Below, piece after piece: positions 1-10,808 of a stretch of DNA of 64,000 nucleotides. The position numbers were made by a program, and so were the translations under genes. Within the stretch, counting starts at the first letter, position 1. Each line of letters starts with the position of its first letter. This DNA comes from Methyloversatilis sp. XJ19-49 (lineage in GTDB: Bacteria; Pseudomonadota; Gammaproteobacteria; Burkholderiales; Rhodocyclaceae), in the NCBI RefSeq assembly GCF_024580145.1, contig NZ_JANINI010000004.1, positions 62,001-126,000 of the forward strand, in the 5' to 3' direction. The notes under the pieces were generated by a model, which worked only from the letters and a program-made list of their open reading frames with translations, searched no databases and was not told the origin of the DNA.

Positions 1-1
1 G

Positions 2-2062
<2,061 letters not shown>

Positions 2063-2099
2063 GGCGACGCCAACCGCTGCGTCTCGCTGAATGCGGGCT

Positions 2100-2714
2100 T
2101 CAGCCGCGGAACAGCGGATCGTCCGCCGGCAGCTGCAGCGCCTCGAACACCTTCAGCGCCGCCCAGGCGTCGTTCGCGGCGTACAGCACCTGAGCCGGCG
2201 TGAGCACCGGCAGCGACCAGTTCGACGTGGTCACCGACTTCGACTTGCGGAAGTTCTGCCCCAGCACGACACCGACCGCCGCGCGCACGCCGATCGAGTT
2301 GTTGTAGCCCTGCTTGCGGAACACGCGGTCCAGATCGACCAGTCCGCGCGGCACCACACCCAGCTTGGCCAGCACCTGCGAGCGGTCCGACGACAGGCCG
2401 AAGCCGATCTTCAGCACCTCTTCGTCATGCAGCAGCTCGGCCAGCACCGGCCAGCAGTCGCGATGATGCAGCTGGAACACGTACGCACGATCGGTCAGCG
2501 CGAACTGCACCACATGCGGGCCGCTGCTCACCTCGCCCGGCTTGAAGGTGGGTTTCGACTCGGTGTCGAAGCCGACCTGCCGCGCCGCGCGGATGTCGGC
2601 CGCCGCCGCCGCAAAGGCAGCCGGCGTCGCCGGCACATGGATGCAGTCCGGCGGCACGCCGGGAAATACGGGCAACAGATCGGTTTCCGCTTTCGAAGGG
2701 GCGGTTTTTCGCAT
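2100..2714 (-). CDS. 3'-5' exonuclease domain protein (RNase D-like)
   Basis: A 204-aa protein of the DEDDy 3'-5' exonuclease fold, likely acting on RNA or DNA ends. Exo motif I is VGFDTESKPTF (DxE), exo II is seen around LKIGFGLSSD, and exo III is YAANDAWAALKVF (Tyr and Asp of the DEDDy type). It lacks the HRDC domains of true RNase D, so it is a stand-alone exonuclease domain. I chose the ATG at 2714; a longer frame runs to 2930, but that extension is low-complexity Arg/Pro sequence translated from the hairpin repeat region and is unlikely to be coding. It is convergent with metH, separated by 37 bases. Confidence 0.85.
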   Translation of the reverse strand: MRKTAPSKAETDLLPVFPGVPPDCIHVPATPAAFAAAAADIRAARQVGFDTESKPTFKPGEVSSGPHVVQFALTDRAYVFQLHHRDCWPVLAELLHDEEVLKIGFGLSSDRSQVLAKLGVVPRGLVDLDRVFRKQGYNNSIGVRAAVGVVLGQNFRKSKSVTTSNWSLPVLTPAQVLYAANDAWAALKVFEALQLPADDPLFRG

Positions 2715-2825
2715 CGCGGTGGTTTCGGGTTCGCCGGGGATGGGGCGGGGGGATGATCGCTCAGTCCGGCGGATTGCGACAGCACGGCCGGATTCCACCC
2801 GTGGTGATCCGGTGAGAGCGACCTC

Positions 2826-2973
2826 TGGGGGAGCGACGGCCTGTTGGTGCGGCGGCCTGTGGGAGCGGCGGCCTGTGGGAGCGGCGGCCTGTGGGAGCGG
2901 CGGCCTCGCCGCGATCGGCGCGTTGATCAACGATCATCGCGGCATCAATCGCGGCGAGGCCGCCGCTCCCACA
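2826..2973. repeat. REP-like long hairpin with tandem half-units
   Basis: Several tandem copies of a unit containing CTGTGGGAGCGGCGGC lead into a perfect inverted repeat: arms 2890-2915 and 2948-2973 are 26 bases each (TGTGGGAGCGGCGGCC...), with a 32-base loop that itself contains the palindrome CGTTGATCAACG. This GTGGGAGCGGCGGCCTCGCC motif resembles dispersed REP/BIME elements of gamma- and betaproteobacteria. It lies between the exonuclease start and the convergent end region, and probably carries no gene. Confidence 0.8.
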
Positions 2974-3072
2974 GGGACAGTGCCCACAGGGACAGTGCCC
3001 ACAGGGACAGTGCCCACAGGGACAGTGCCCACAGGGACAGTGCCCACAAGGGCACTCCCCACAGGGGCAGCC
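2968..3072. repeat. 15-bp tandem repeat array (seven units)
   Basis: Five perfect copies of CCCACAGGGACAGTG (2968-3042) are followed by two diverged copies (CCCACAAGGGCACTC, CCCACAGGGGCAGCC). The first unit overlaps the outer end of the adjacent hairpin, so the array appears to have grown out of the REP-like end. The length of 15 keeps frame, but I see no supported gene across it. Such arrays are prone to copy number change between strains. Confidence 0.85.
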
Positions 3073-3137
3073 TCACAGGGATAACGCCCACACAGCCTGC
3101 ACGGCTCGCGAGCGCATGTCTCTGCGCCGGAGTGCCT

Positions 3138-3758
3138 TCAGCCCTTCAGCGCCGCGTAGCTGGTCATCAGGTTGCGGTAGTCGGGGATGTGGTTGGACAG
3201 CAGCGTGGCCAGGCCTTCGACGTCGTTGCGCCAGTCGCGGTGCAGTTCGCAGGCCACGCCGAACCAGTTGATCAGTTGCGCGCCGGCCTGCGACATGCGG
3301 TCCCAGGCGGAATGGCGGGCGATGTCGTTGAAGGTGCCGGAGGCGTCGGTGACGACGAACACGTCGAACCCTTCCTCGATCGCCGACAGCGCCGGGAAGG
3401 CGACGCACACTTCGGTGACCACGCCGGCGATGATGAGCTGCTTGCGACCGGTGGCCTTGATCGCCTTGACGAAGTCCTCGTTGTCCCAGGCGTTTATTTG
3501 CCCTGGCCGAGCAACGTAGGGCGCGTCCGGGAACATCTCCTTCAGCTCCGGCATCAGCGGGCCGTTCGGGCCCTGTTCGAAGCTGGTGGTCAGGATGGTC
3601 GGCAGCTTGAAGTACTTCGCCAGGTCGGCGGTGGCCAGCACGTTGTTGCGGAACTTGTCCGGATCGATGTCGCGCACCAGCGACAGCAGGCCGGCCTGGT
3701 GGTCCACCAGCAGCATCACGGCGTTGTCCTTGTCCAGCTTCCTGTAGGGCGTGTTCAT
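3138..3758 (-). CDS. YcaC-like isochorismatase-family hydrolase
   Basis: A 206-aa cysteine hydrolase of the isochorismatase-like superfamily, YcaC branch, whose physiological substrate is not established. The expected elements are visible: LLVDHQAG (Asp near residue 19), a central Lys, and the nucleophile region AGVVTEVCVAF (Cys near residue 118). Length matches YcaC (about 208 aa). The ATG at 3758 has an AAGGAGAATGAC leader giving a good ribosome binding site. It follows the pirin gene on the same strand with 90 bases between, and the LysR regulator is divergent from pirin, so the three probably form one small regulon. Confidence 0.9.
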   Translation of the reverse strand: MNTPYRKLDKDNAVMLLVDHQAGLLSLVRDIDPDKFRNNVLATADLAKYFKLPTILTTSFEQGPNGPLMPELKEMFPDAPYVARPGQINAWDNEDFVKAIKATGRKQLIIAGVVTEVCVAFPALSAIEEGFDVFVVTDASGTFNDIARHSAWDRMSQAGAQLINWFGVACELHRDWRNDVEGLATLLSNHIPDYRNLMTSYAALKG

Positions 3759-3848
3759 GTCATTCTCCTTGCGGTTGAGGGCCGTCAGCCTGCAAGGCGT
3801 CCGGCGGTGAGAACCCTGCGCGCCCGGTGCGCGCAGGGGTGAAATGGA

Positions 3849-4718
3849 TCAGGTGGTCGCGGCTGCCTCGAAACGCCCGCTGTTGAAGTCCTCGATCGCC
3901 TCGCGGATTTCGTCCTTCGTGTTCATCACGAAGGGGCCGTAGCCGGCGATCGGTTCGTCGATGGGTTCGCCGGCCAGCAGCAGCACGCTGGCGTCGCTGT
4001 CTGCGGCGATCGAGAAGGTGCTGCCCTCGCGGTGGTACAGCGCCATCTGCGCCTCGCGCACCGGCTGGCTGCCGTTGGCGCGGATCAGGCCGTGCAGCAC
4101 CACCAGCGCCAGCGTGTGGCCGTCCGGCACAGTCAGTTCGACGTTCGCACCGGCCTTCAGCTTCAGGTCCCACACATCGACCGGCGTGAAGGTGCGGGCC
4201 GGGCCGCGATGGCCGAGATACTCGCCGGCGATGACGCGCAGATGTCCCGCGCCCCCGGGCAGTTCGACCACCGGAATGTCGGTCTTCGCCAGATGCTGGT
4301 AGCCCGGCGTGGCGCGCTTGTCGCGCGCCGGCAGGTTCACCCACAGCTGCACCATTTCCAGCGGACCGCCGCGGCGGGTGAATTCGGGCGAGTGGAATTC
4401 CTCGTGGATGATGCCGGCACCGGCGGTCATCCACTGCACATCGCCCGGGCCGATGACGCCGCCGGCGCCGGTCGAATCCTGATGCGCCACCTCGCCGGCA
4501 TAGACGATGGTGACCGTTTCGAAGCCGCGGTGCGGATGGCGGCCGACGCCGCGCGGCGTGTCCGACGGCTCGAATTCGGCCGGGCCGGCATAGTCGAGCA
4601 GCAGGAAGGGGCTGACGTGACGGCCCATCGAGTCATACGAAAACAGCGAACGCACCGGAAAGCCGTCGCCGACCCAGTGACCTTTCGGTGCGCTGTACAG
4701 ACCTGAAATCTTCTTCAT
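3849..4718 (-). CDS. Pirin family protein
   Basis: A 289-aa bicupin protein of the pirin family, iron-binding and in some species a quercetinase or a redox-responsive partner. The N-terminal cupin metal site HPHRGFETV and the later HEEFHS are present, followed by the pirin C-terminal cupin. I set the start at the ATG at 4718 because GGGAGAAACACC lies just upstream; the frame runs further to 4811, but that part overlaps the promoter region shared with the divergent LysR gene. It is followed by the YcaC-like hydrolase gene on the same strand. The function of the pair is not known from sequence alone. Confidence 0.92.
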   Translation of the reverse strand: MKKISGLYSAPKGHWVGDGFPVRSLFSYDSMGRHVSPFLLLDYAGPAEFEPSDTPRGVGRHPHRGFETVTIVYAGEVAHQDSTGAGGVIGPGDVQWMTAGAGIIHEEFHSPEFTRRGGPLEMVQLWVNLPARDKRATPGYQHLAKTDIPVVELPGGAGHLRVIAGEYLGHRGPARTFTPVDVWDLKLKAGANVELTVPDGHTLALVVLHGLIRANGSQPVREAQMALYHREGSTFSIAADSDASVLLLAGEPIDEPIAGYGPFVMNTKDEIREAIEDFNSGRFEAAATT

Positions 4719-4824
4719 GGTGTTTCTCCCGTTCGTTGGCAGCGTTCCGTCGGAAGGGTGCTGCGTTGAGGTGAATACTAGATTCAGGACAATCGATGCA
4801 CTAGATGGCAAAATGGCACTTCAG

Positions 4825-4842
4825 CGTTCCATTGGTGGAACG
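4825..4842. promoter_or_regulatory. Palindromic operator candidate upstream of LysR gene
   Basis: CGTTCCA-TTGG-TGGAACG is a perfect inverted repeat of 7-base arms and contains a T-N11-A pattern typical of LysR-type binding sites. It lies in the divergent region between the pirin start (4718) and the LysR start, directly next to the latter, so it fits autoregulation. The site assignment is inferred. Confidence 0.5.
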
Positions 4843-4854
4843 ATGGAAGGTGCG

Positions 4855-5844
4855 ATGGCCACTGCAATGCAGGATCTGAACGATCTGTACTTCTTCACCC
4901 GGGTGGTCGAGCACGGCGGCTTCGCGCCGGCCGCGCGCGCACTCGACCTGCACAAGTCGAAACTGAGCCGGCGCATCGCGCTGCTCGAAGAGCGCCTCGG
5001 TGTACGCCTGATCCAGCGCTCGACGCGGCGCTTCGCGGTGACCGAGATCGGGCAGGCCTACTACGGGCATTGCGTGGCGATGCGGGTCGAAGCCGAGGCG
5101 GCGCAGGAGGCGGTCGAGCGCACGCGCGCCGAGCCGCAGGGCATCGTGCGGCTGGCCTGCCCGACCGCGCTGCTCGAATACCAGGTGGCGGACATCCTGT
5201 CGCGCTACATGGCCGAGTGCCCGCGCGTGCAGATCCACGTCGAAAGCACGAACCGCCGCGTGGACGTGATCCGCGAAGGATTCGACCTCGCCATCCGGGT
5301 GCGCTTTCCGCCGCTGGAAGACACCGATCTCGTGATGAAGGTGCTGGGCGACAGCCACCAGCGGCTGGTCGCACACCCGCGGCTGGTCGAGCCGCTGGCC
5401 GGCCAGTGCGTGCCGGCCGACCTGTCGGCGCTGCCGAGCGTCGCCTGGGGGCCGGCGCAGCGCGACCACCGCTGGAATCTGCAGGGGCCGGACGGTGCCA
5501 GCGCCCAGGTGGTGCACACGCCCCGGCTGGTCACCGACGACCTGTCGGCACTGCGCAGCGCCGCATTGCACGGCGTCGGGGTCGCGCAGCTGCCGACCAT
5601 GATGGTGCGCGACGATATCGAAGCGGGCCGCCTGATCGACGTGCTGCCGCACTGGGCACCGCGCAGCGGCATCGCGCACGTGGTGTTTCCATCGCGCCGC
5701 GGCCTGCTGCCGGCGGTACGCGGGCTGGTGGACGCGTTGAGTCAGGGCTATGTGGTGGCCGATGCGCCCGACCCGCGCGCGACGCATCCGCCCGCAACTC
5801 CGACCGCCGTTCCGACGACCGATCAGTACTTCAACCGCGCGTAA
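4855..5844 (+). CDS. LysR family transcriptional regulator
   Basis: A 329-aa LysR-type regulator. The N-terminal winged helix-turn-helix is clear (LNDLYFFTRVVEHGGFAPAA then LDLHKSKLSRRIALLEERLG), followed by a periplasmic-binding-protein-like effector domain starting around residue 90. The start is uncertain between ATG 4843 and ATG 4855; the latter has GGAAGG four bases upstream and begins MATAMQDLNDL, which matches the usual domain start. It is divergent from the pirin and YcaC-like genes, its probable targets. Its last 22 bases overlap the 3' end of the exonuclease gene on the other strand. Confidence 0.92.
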   Translation: MATAMQDLNDLYFFTRVVEHGGFAPAARALDLHKSKLSRRIALLEERLGVRLIQRSTRRFAVTEIGQAYYGHCVAMRVEAEAAQEAVERTRAEPQGIVRLACPTALLEYQVADILSRYMAECPRVQIHVESTNRRVDVIREGFDLAIRVRFPPLEDTDLVMKVLGDSHQRLVAHPRLVEPLAGQCVPADLSALPSVAWGPAQRDHRWNLQGPDGASAQVVHTPRLVTDDLSALRSAALHGVGVAQLPTMMVRDDIEAGRLIDVLPHWAPRSGIAHVVFPSRRGLLPAVRGLVDALSQGYVVADAPDPRATHPPATPTAVPTTDQYFNRA

Positions 5845-8015
5845 TAGGTCTGCTGCGCCGCTTCGCGTGCTTCGCCCAGCGTGTGGATGCCCTTTTCCGC
5901 GAGCAGCGGAATCAGGCGCAGGAACACCTCGGCGGTGACGATGGCGTCACCGAGCGCGGTGTGGCGGCCGATGACGGTGATGTTGAAGCGTTCGGCGATG
6001 GCCTCGAGCCGGTGCGATTCCTGATTCGGGTGCACCAGCGCCGACAGCAGCAGCGTGTCCAGCACCGGCTGTTCGAAGCGCAGGCCGGTGGCCGCTTCCT
6101 TCAGTTGCAGGAAGCGCATGTCGAAGGCGGCGTTGTGCGCGACCAGTACGGTGTCCTGCGCGAACGCATGGAAGGCCGGCAGCACGGCGGCGATGGTCGG
6201 CTGACCGTCCACCTGGTTCTGCGTGATGCCATGGATCGGGATCGATGCTGCAGGAATCGGCCGCTGCGGGTCGACCAGCTGTTCGAAGCTTTCCTGCCGC
6301 AGCAGCTTGCCATTGACGATGCGCGCCGCGCCGATCTGGATGATTTCGTCACCACCGCCCGGGTTCAGTCCGGTGGTTTCGGTGTCGAACACCGTGTAGG
6401 TGAGTTCGGTGAGCAGACGGTCGGCCAGCGCGCAGCCGGATTCGCTGGTCTGGAACAGATCGAAGTCGTAATACTCGGGCCGGCTGCCGAGCGGGAACAA
6501 TTCGGCCGCGTCGAGCTGTTCCCGCTCGCTCGCCAGCGGCAGCAGGAAGCGGAAGAAAGCGCGGTGACGCACCCGCTCGCGCTCCAGCCAGAATTCACCG
6601 CCGTGCCGTTCCACCACGTCGCGCACCGACAGCGGCGAGCGTTCGCCGCCGCTGACCATGTCGTCCATCTGCCAGCCCATGATGGTTTCGGTGCTCATGG
6701 TCTGGCCCTGCCAGATCAGGTCGAGGTGGGCCCGCCCGGCCTGCGCCGCGCGACCCAGGCGCAGGCTCACGCTGCGGATGTCGTACTCGTCGGCCAGCCG
6801 CTCGGCCAGCGAGGCCAGCGCCTGCAGCAGCGAAAAGCTGTCCACCTTGAGCCACAGCGCGCCGCCGCCTTCATCGCCTTCTTCGATCCCGGCGCGCAGC
6901 CTGCCCGGCACGTCGATGCGCCGCTGCGCCGCCGACAGCAGGTCTTCGCCCAGCATGTCTTCCAGCGGCCAGCGCGTCTTGATCCCTTTTGCGGCGTTGT
7001 CGGCCAGCGTATGCAGGCGCGCGCCCATCGCGCCGATCTCGTCGCGGATCACCGTCTGGAAGCGCTCGCGCATCGCCGGCTCGAGATCGGGCAGGTCGAG
7101 CATGTCGATCGCCGCCTGCATGCTGGCGAGCGACCCGCGGCTGCCTTCGGTCAGCGCGAGCAGCAACGCGTCGCGCGCCGATTCTTCTTCGAACTCACGC
7201 GTGATGTTGTCCAGCATCAGCACGAAACCGGTGATCGAGGCGCCGTCGCCGTCATCAGGCGCACGGGTGACCGCGGTCATCTGGGCGCGCAGCAACTGGC
7301 CGGCGCGCGTGGTGGTGACGAACTGCGCCGACGGACTGACCACGCCGCGCTGCCGGCGCTGCTGGATGTTCTCCAGCGCGTGCGCCACCCGCTTGCGGTC
7401 GAACACTGTGTAGATCGAGCGCCCGAGGCCGATCAGTTCGGCGCCCGAGGCAACGCCGGGCGCATCCGACAGCGCGCGGAACTGCAGCCGGGCGCGCGTG
7501 TTGTACAGCAGGATGCGGCCGTCGAGGTTGCACACCACGACGCTCTGCGTCAGTTCCGACATCAGCGCGGCGAGCCGGCTGCGCTCCTGGTCGATCGAGC
7601 GGCTCGCCTCCCGCACCTGCTGTGCGACGTCGGCGCGCAGGGCGTCGCGTTGCTGCGCCAGCGCAAGGATGACCTCGCCCAGCGCGCGGTTGTCGGGTGT
7701 GCCTTGCGCGGTCGGCGCGCGTGTCGCGTCGGTGCCGAGCAGCGTGCGGGCTTCTTCGAGCAGGCGCGCCGGCGGTTTGATGTAATGGCGCACCAGCGCG
7801 TTGAGGCCGGGTGCAACGCCGAGCAGCACGAACAGCAGCGTCAGGCCGCCCAGCGCCGCCATGCTGTCGGCAAGCTCACCGAGCGCGCTGCGGCCGGCCG
7901 GCTCCAGCGTCGACCAGACCAGGGCGGCGGTGACCGCCGCCCACAGCAGCATGACGCCGCCCAGCGCAGCCAGTGCCAGCAGCACGCGCCGATCCGGCCG
8001 GTTGCGCGGATTCAC
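5823..8015 (-). CDS. Membrane PAS / kinase-like protein fused to DnaQ-type 3'-5' exonuclease
   Basis: A 730-aa multidomain protein. Two membrane segments (about residues 10-35 and 46-68) are followed by a coiled region, a PAS domain (LTQSVVVCNLDGRILLYNTRAR), and a region shaped like a histidine kinase core whose H-box lacks the phospho-accepting His (EGSRGSLASMQ replaces SHELRTP). The last 170 residues are a DEDDh exonuclease of the Pol III epsilon type: YTVFDTETTGL, VAHNAAFDMRF and HTALGDAIVTAEVF. The start is a GTG at 8015 that overlaps the TGA of the upstream response regulator, so the two are translationally coupled. It is a signalling or repair protein rather than the replicative proofreader. 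The substrate is unknown. Confidence 0.85.
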   Translation of the reverse strand: MNPRNRPDRRVLLALAALGGVMLLWAAVTAALVWSTLEPAGRSALGELADSMAALGGLTLLFVLLGVAPGLNALVRHYIKPPARLLEEARTLLGTDATRAPTAQGTPDNRALGEVILALAQQRDALRADVAQQVREASRSIDQERSRLAALMSELTQSVVVCNLDGRILLYNTRARLQFRALSDAPGVASGAELIGLGRSIYTVFDRKRVAHALENIQQRRQRGVVSPSAQFVTTTRAGQLLRAQMTAVTRAPDDGDGASITGFVLMLDNITREFEEESARDALLLALTEGSRGSLASMQAAIDMLDLPDLEPAMRERFQTVIRDEIGAMGARLHTLADNAAKGIKTRWPLEDMLGEDLLSAAQRRIDVPGRLRAGIEEGDEGGGALWLKVDSFSLLQALASLAERLADEYDIRSVSLRLGRAAQAGRAHLDLIWQGQTMSTETIMGWQMDDMVSGGERSPLSVRDVVERHGGEFWLERERVRHRAFFRFLLPLASEREQLDAAELFPLGSRPEYYDFDLFQTSESGCALADRLLTELTYTVFDTETTGLNPGGGDEIIQIGAARIVNGKLLRQESFEQLVDPQRPIPAASIPIHGITQNQVDGQPTIAAVLPAFHAFAQDTVLVAHNAAFDMRFLQLKEAATGLRFEQPVLDTLLLSALVHPNQESHRLEAIAERFNITVIGRHTALGDAIVTAEVFLRLIPLLAEKGIHTLGEAREAAQQTYYARLKY

Positions 8016-8386
8016 GCGGTGACTTCGAGCAGGGCGCGCACCTGCTGCTGCAGCGCCCGGGTGGTACAGGGTTTGGTCAGGTAGGCATCGGCGCCGAGCG
8101 CGAGGCCCTTGGCGATGTCGGTGTCGCGACCCTTCGCGCTCAGCAGCACGATGCGCGGTCCGGACGGCGCGTCCTGCGCGCGCAGCGCCTGGCAGACGTC
8201 GAAGCTGCTGTGGCCGGCGGCATTCAGGTCGAGCAGAACGAGCTCGGGCGGCTGCACCGCGACGGCGGCCAGCGTGGCCTCGCCATCCTGTGTGACCGAA
8301 ACGTCGAAGCCTTCGCGCCGGAACATGAATTCCAGCGACATCCGCATATTGGGGTCGTCGACCGCAATCAGGATGCGATGCGTCAT
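8012..8386 (-). CDS. Single-domain response regulator
   Basis: A 124-aa CheY-like receiver domain with no output domain. The acidic pair DD (residues 10-11), the phospho-acceptor Asp in LVLLDLN (about residue 53), a Ser in LLSAKG, and the conserved Lys in YLTKP are all present. GGAGGAGATCACG precedes the ATG, a strong ribosome binding site. Its stop overlaps the GTG start of the PAS-exonuclease protein, which implies that the receiver works with that protein's kinase-like domain. The partner kinase is not obvious because the fused one lacks the H-box His. Confidence 0.9.
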   Translation of the reverse strand: MTHRILIAVDDPNMRMSLEFMFRREGFDVSVTQDGEATLAAVAVQPPELVLLDLNAAGHSSFDVCQALRAQDAPSGPRIVLLSAKGRDTDIAKGLALGADAYLTKPCTTRALQQQVRALLEVTA

Positions 8387-8500
8387 CGTGATCTCCTCCT
8401 TCTGCAGCCCGCGCGGGGTCCGGCGGGCCTCTTGTAGGCTGCACTCTAGCCGTCGGGACAGGCCGGCGCCTTGCGCTGGATCAGACCCGGTGCTGTCGGC

Positions 8501-8854
8501 TCAGGCCGTCTTCTTTCCGGTCTGCAGGTGGGCGTGCCGGCTGAGCGCAAAGCTGGCGAAGAACTTGCACCAGATGGTCGAGCCGGCGATGGCCGACCAG
8601 ACTTCATACGACAGCGAACCGCTGACCACGCCGAGGATGACGAACACCACGACGATGCCGGCCACCAGATTGATCGTCATTTCATACGGTGCCCAGCGCA
8701 CGGCGTCGGCCGGCGGCTCGCCGCGCTTGATCGCCACTTCCGAGAAATCGCGTTTGACCATGATGCGCCAGGCGCGGCGCAGCCAGAAAAAAGCCATCGG
8801 GAACAGCGCGAGAAACAATATCCACGTCATTGCGACGCTGATGTCGAAAACCAT
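8501..8854 (-). CDS. Small inner-membrane protein of unknown function
   Basis: A 117-aa protein with an N-terminal membrane segment (MTWILFLALFPMAFFWLRRA) and a second around residues 62-82 (NLVAGIVVVFVILGVVSGSL), joined by a basic cytoplasmic loop. I do not recognise the family. It lies downstream of the symporter large subunit on the same strand, but a strong terminator at 8906-8938 separates them. It is followed after about 115 bases by the response regulator gene. A good leader (AGGAGCCCGAC) precedes the ATG. Confidence 0.75.
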   Translation of the reverse strand: MVFDISVAMTWILFLALFPMAFFWLRRAWRIMVKRDFSEVAIKRGEPPADAVRWAPYEMTINLVAGIVVVFVILGVVSGSLSYEVWSAIAGSTIWCKFFASFALSRHAHLQTGKKTA

Positions 8855-8905
8855 GTCGGGCTCCTGACCTGCTCCGCCGGCAGGCCTGCGCGGCGGATGC
8901 GGGAG

Positions 8906-8938
8906 AAAAAAGGCCCCGCCGGCAGGACCGGCGAGGCC
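8906..8938 (-). terminator. Rho-independent terminator of the symporter operon
   Basis: Read on the minus strand, GGCCTCGCCGG-TCCT-GCCGGCGGGGCC followed by six T residues. It lies 60 bases past the symporter stop codon. Confidence 0.9.
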
Positions 8939-8998
8939 TCACATTAAACCATCAGTCCGCGCGGCGGGCCGATGGTCCGGTCAGCATGAACCGCGTGC

Positions 8999-10804
8999 TC
9001 AGTGCGCGCCGTCCACCGCCTTGGAACCGCGCGGGATGCGCACGGCTTCGACCATGTGCTGGATGTGCTCCGGCGGCTCCTTGGTCACCTTGTCCACCGC
9101 GAAGGCAACGATGAAGTTGACCAGCGCGCCGATGGCACCGAAGGCTTCCGGCGTGATGCCGAAGAAGCTGTTCGCGCCGCCGATCATGTCGACGTACTCG
9201 GTGCCCTTCACGAAGAAGATGCCCTTGTGCGCGAACACGTAGAACAGCGTGACGGCCAGACCCGACAGCATGCCGGCGATGGCGCCTTCCTTGTTCATCT
9301 TCTTCGAGAAGATGCCCATCATGATGGCCGGGAACAGCGACGATGCCGCGATACCGAAAGCCAGGGCCACCGTACCGGCCGCGAACCCGGGTGGGTTCAG
9401 ACCGAGCCAGCCCGAAATCACGATGGCCACCGCCATGGCGATCTTGCCGGCCAGCAGCTCGTTCTTCTCGCTGATGTCAGGAACGAAGATGTTCTTGATC
9501 AGGTCGTGCGACACGGCGGACGAGATGGCCATCAGCAGGCCGGCAGCGGTCGACAGCGCCGCAGCCAGACCACCCGCAGCCACCAGTGCGATCACCCAGT
9601 TGGGCAGCAGCGCGATTTCCGGATTGGCCAGCACGATGATGTCGGCGTTAACCGTCAGTTCGTTGCCCTTCCAGCCGGCCGCTTCGGCCTTCGCCGCCGC
9701 TTCTTCGCTCTTCGGCTTGTCGTTGTAGTACTGGATGCGACCGTCGCCGTTCTTGTCCTCGAACTTCAGCAGGCCGGTCTTTTCCCAGCGCTTCATCCAG
9801 TCCGGACGATCATCGGCCTTGATGCTCGACTCTTCGGCGTACAGGTCACCGCCCTTGACGACAGCCGTATTGACCGTGCCGTGCAGGTTGAGCTTGGCCA
9901 TCGCCGCGACAGCCGGAGCGGTCGTGTAGAGAATGGCGATGAACACCAGCGCCCAGCCGGCCGAGCTGCGTGCGTCCTTGACCGTCGGAACGGTGAAGAA
10001 TCGCATGATCACGTGCGGCAGACCGGCGGTACCGATCATCAGCGACAGCGTGTACACGAACATGTTGAGCGTCGAGCCCGCCGTGGTCGTGGTGTATTGG
10101 CCGAAGCCCAGATCGGTCACTACCATGTCGAGCTTGCTCAGCAGCGACACGTCGGTACCCACCATGTTCGAACCCAGGCCCAGTTGCGGGATCGGCATGC
10201 CGGTGAGCTGCAGCGAAATGAAGATGGCCGGCACCGTGTAGGCCAGGATCAGCACGATGTATTGCGCGACCTGCGTGTAGGTGATGCCCTTCATGCCGCC
10301 GAACACGGCGTACAGAAACACGATGCCCATGCCGACATAGATGCCCGTTTCGGACGACACGCCGAGGAAGCGCGAGAACGCCACGCCCACACCGGTCATC
10401 TGGCCGATGATGTACGTGATCGATGCAGTCAGCAGGCAGATCACGGCCACCATCGAGGCCGACTTCGAGTAGAAGCGGTCGCCGATGAACTGCGGCACCG
10501 TGAATTTGCCGAACTTGCGCAGGTACGGCGCAAGCAGCATGGCCAGCAGCACGTAACCGCCGGTCCAGCCCATCAGGAACAGACCGCCGCCGTAACCCAT
10601 GTTGGAAATCAGGCCGGCCATCGAAATGAAGGACGCAGCCGACATCCAGTCAGCCGCAGTCGCCATGCCGTTGGTGACCGGGTGCACGCTGCCGCCGGCA
10701 GCGTAGAACTCGCTCGTCGATCCTGCACGAGCCCAGATGGCGATGCCGATGTAGAGCGCGAAGCTCAGGCCGACACCGATGTAGATGGTTGTTTGCAGAT
10801 CCAT
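8999..10804 (-). CDS. Sodium/substrate symporter large subunit (VC_2705 subfamily of SSS)
   Basis: A 601-aa solute:sodium symporter with about 13 membrane helices. It is related to ActP acetate permease but belongs to the type that works with a DUF4212 small subunit: there is a characteristic hydrophilic insertion around residues 310-390 (KADDRPDWMKRWEKTGLLKF and so on). Core SSS motifs such as AADWMSAASFISMAGLI and GGMKGITYTQ are present. Likely substrates are short-chain carboxylates, an inference from the family. The ATG at 10804 was chosen because GAGGATTGATGCC precedes it and it starts only four bases after the small-subunit stop; an upstream in-frame ATG at 10840 lies inside that gene. 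Confidence 0.92.
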   Translation of the reverse strand: MDLQTTIYIGVGLSFALYIGIAIWARAGSTSEFYAAGGSVHPVTNGMATAADWMSAASFISMAGLISNMGYGGGLFLMGWTGGYVLLAMLLAPYLRKFGKFTVPQFIGDRFYSKSASMVAVICLLTASITYIIGQMTGVGVAFSRFLGVSSETGIYVGMGIVFLYAVFGGMKGITYTQVAQYIVLILAYTVPAIFISLQLTGMPIPQLGLGSNMVGTDVSLLSKLDMVVTDLGFGQYTTTTAGSTLNMFVYTLSLMIGTAGLPHVIMRFFTVPTVKDARSSAGWALVFIAILYTTAPAVAAMAKLNLHGTVNTAVVKGGDLYAEESSIKADDRPDWMKRWEKTGLLKFEDKNGDGRIQYYNDKPKSEEAAAKAEAAGWKGNELTVNADIIVLANPEIALLPNWVIALVAAGGLAAALSTAAGLLMAISSAVSHDLIKNIFVPDISEKNELLAGKIAMAVAIVISGWLGLNPPGFAAGTVALAFGIAASSLFPAIMMGIFSKKMNKEGAIAGMLSGLAVTLFYVFAHKGIFFVKGTEYVDMIGGANSFFGITPEAFGAIGALVNFIVAFAVDKVTKEPPEHIQHMVEAVRIPRGSKAVDGAH

Positions 10805-10808
10805 GGCA

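Noticed and set aside
2968-3072. CRISPR array
   Set aside because: Repeats are contiguous 15-mers with no spacers, and no cas genes are near.
5070-8084. 1004-codon plus-strand open frame
   Set aside because: It is the antisense shadow of LysR and the exonuclease-receiver genes in GC-rich DNA; Arg/Gln-rich composition and no domain.
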